Source of the DNA: JBDGRJ01 sp042218065
Lineage (GTDB): Bacteria > Patescibacteriota > Patescibacteriia > Magasanikbacterales > UBA922
Direction of reading: 5' to 3'
Assembly (NCBI GenBank): GCA_042218065.1
Contig: JBDGRL010000056.1
Location: forward strand, 1 to 41,028
DNA: 41,028 nt
Translations under genes and position numbers: made by a program
The notes under the pieces: model-generated
Seen by the model: the letters and a program-made list of their open reading frames with translations, nothing else
What the model was told of the DNA's origin: nothing
Database searches by the model: none
Shown here: positions 40,633 through 41,028 of the stretch, piece after piece
How positions within the stretch are numbered: the stretch's first letter is position 1
Layout: each line of letters starts with the position of its first letter

Positions 40633-41028
40633 TTAATCTTCCCTCTTTTTAAACAAATACAACCCACCAAAAAATACCGAACCCAAAAAAGATATTAATG
40701 TAATAAGAGCTAAGCTAAAACCCAGTCCGGTGTCAAGAAAATCTTTAGCTACCTCCAGGTAACCTCTACCTGTCTGATCCGGCTCCGCATCGGTATTTTG
40801 TTTTTTATTCCTATACTCCTGTAAATCATCCACCCCATCTTGGTCCGAATCAACTGTAAGCAGATCAGTGCCAAATTCTTTTTCCCTGCTATCAGATAAA
40901 CCATCACCGTCATCATCTTTATCTTCGTTATTTCCCACACCATCACCATCGGTATCCTTGCTCTCCGCCGCATCCAGAGGGAACTCATCCTCACCATCTT
41001 TTAACCCGTCCCCGTCGGTGTCTTTTTG
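40633..41028 (-). CDS. Surface protein with TSP3-type calcium repeats and C-terminal anchor (partial)
   Basis: The 3' 132 codons of a minus-strand gene that runs off the right edge; the first ATG/GTG in the window is internal. Asp-rich repeats KDTDGDGLKDGEDEFPLD, KDTDGDGVGNNED, KDDDGDGLSDSREKEFGTD and DSDQDGVDDLQEY are calcium-binding thrombospondin type-3-like units, as in the 16.4-18.2 kb protein. They are followed by a spacer and one hydrophobic segment (FSLALITLISFLGSVFFGGLYLF) ending KKRED, a C-terminal membrane anchor. The N-terminal domains, and so the role, are unseen. Confidence 0.8.
   Translation of the reverse strand, partial: QKDTDGDGLKDGEDEFPLDAAESKDTDGDGVGNNEDKDDDGDGLSDSREKEFGTDLLTVDSDQDGVDDLQEYRNKKQNTDAEPDQTGRGYLEVAKDFLDTGLGFSLALITLISFLGSVFFGGLYLFKKRED

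Noticed and set aside
1..41028. CRISPR array, insertion sequence or prophage
   Set aside because: No regularly spaced direct repeats, no transposase or integrase genes and no structural phage genes were seen; the tRNA cluster shows no obvious attachment-site duplication.

Overview
The window looks like a chromosomal segment of a Candidate Phyla Radiation (Patescibacteria) bacterium, most likely a Parcubacteria-type lineage; that placement is inference from gene content and style. Coding DNA is A+T-rich, with A-ending codons and AGA for arginine. Ribosomal proteins are short and often acidic. Several large secreted proteins of the Patescibacteria kind are present (lamin-tail/PKD, thrombospondin type-3 and DUF3048 proteins), and tRNA genes lack an encoded CCA. 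UGA is used as a stop (for example at the end of rodA, where the next gene overlaps the possible read-through), so this is not the UGA-recoding Gracilibacteria/Absconditabacteria code.

Layout. 0-2.8 kb: prfA and prmC, normally adjacent, are separated by a ribbon-helix-helix/PIN toxin-antitoxin pair with its own palindromic operator. 2.8-8.3 kb: minus-strand accessory cluster with an MFS carrier, a MazG-like pyrophosphohydrolase, two NUDIX hydrolases, a GNAT, a guanylate-kinase-like P-loop protein, a SET protein and DUF1653; two of its genes are frameshifted. 8.3-12.7 kb: DUF3048 protein, rplY (L25/Ctc), a zinc-ribbon protein, rodA and a membrane protein. 12.7-15 kb: a pseudoknot-forming RNA element followed by gyrB. 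15-16.3 kb: a compositionally distinct membrane-anchored, possibly lytic-transglycosylase-like gene. 16.4-22.3 kb: a TSP3 surface protein, then secE-nusG-rplK, a D-2-hydroxyacid dehydrogenase, a DUF333+Kazal lipoprotein, and rplA with its own promoter and a candidate L1-binding leader hairpin. 22.3-31.4 kb: rsmE, an AI-2E family permease, a 1337-residue lamin-tail/PKD/OB surface protein, a CPA2 antiporter and guaB. 31.4-33.0 kb: a 480-nt structured RNA candidate with a consensus promoter, two small proteins and four tRNA genes (Leu, Ala, Phe, Pro). 33-38.1 kb: a small four-TM protein with a hairpin leader, a Ca2+-type P-ATPase, a cupredoxin lipoprotein and an M29-like aminopeptidase. 38.1-38.8 kb: a second large structured G+C-rich element and a short promoter-terminator unit. 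38.8-41 kb: NADPH-dependent FMN reductase, cupin, Pcm and the 3' end of another TSP3 surface protein.

Taken together the window is a core translation, transcription, cell-wall and topoisomerase backbone with accessory insertions. The most unusual signals are three G+C-rich, heavily base-paired intergenic elements (12.8, 31.5 and 38.1 kb). They show nested hairpins, G-U pairs that favour one strand, and in one case a perfect sigma70-type promoter. I could not match them to tmRNA, RNase P RNA, SRP RNA or any riboswitch I know.
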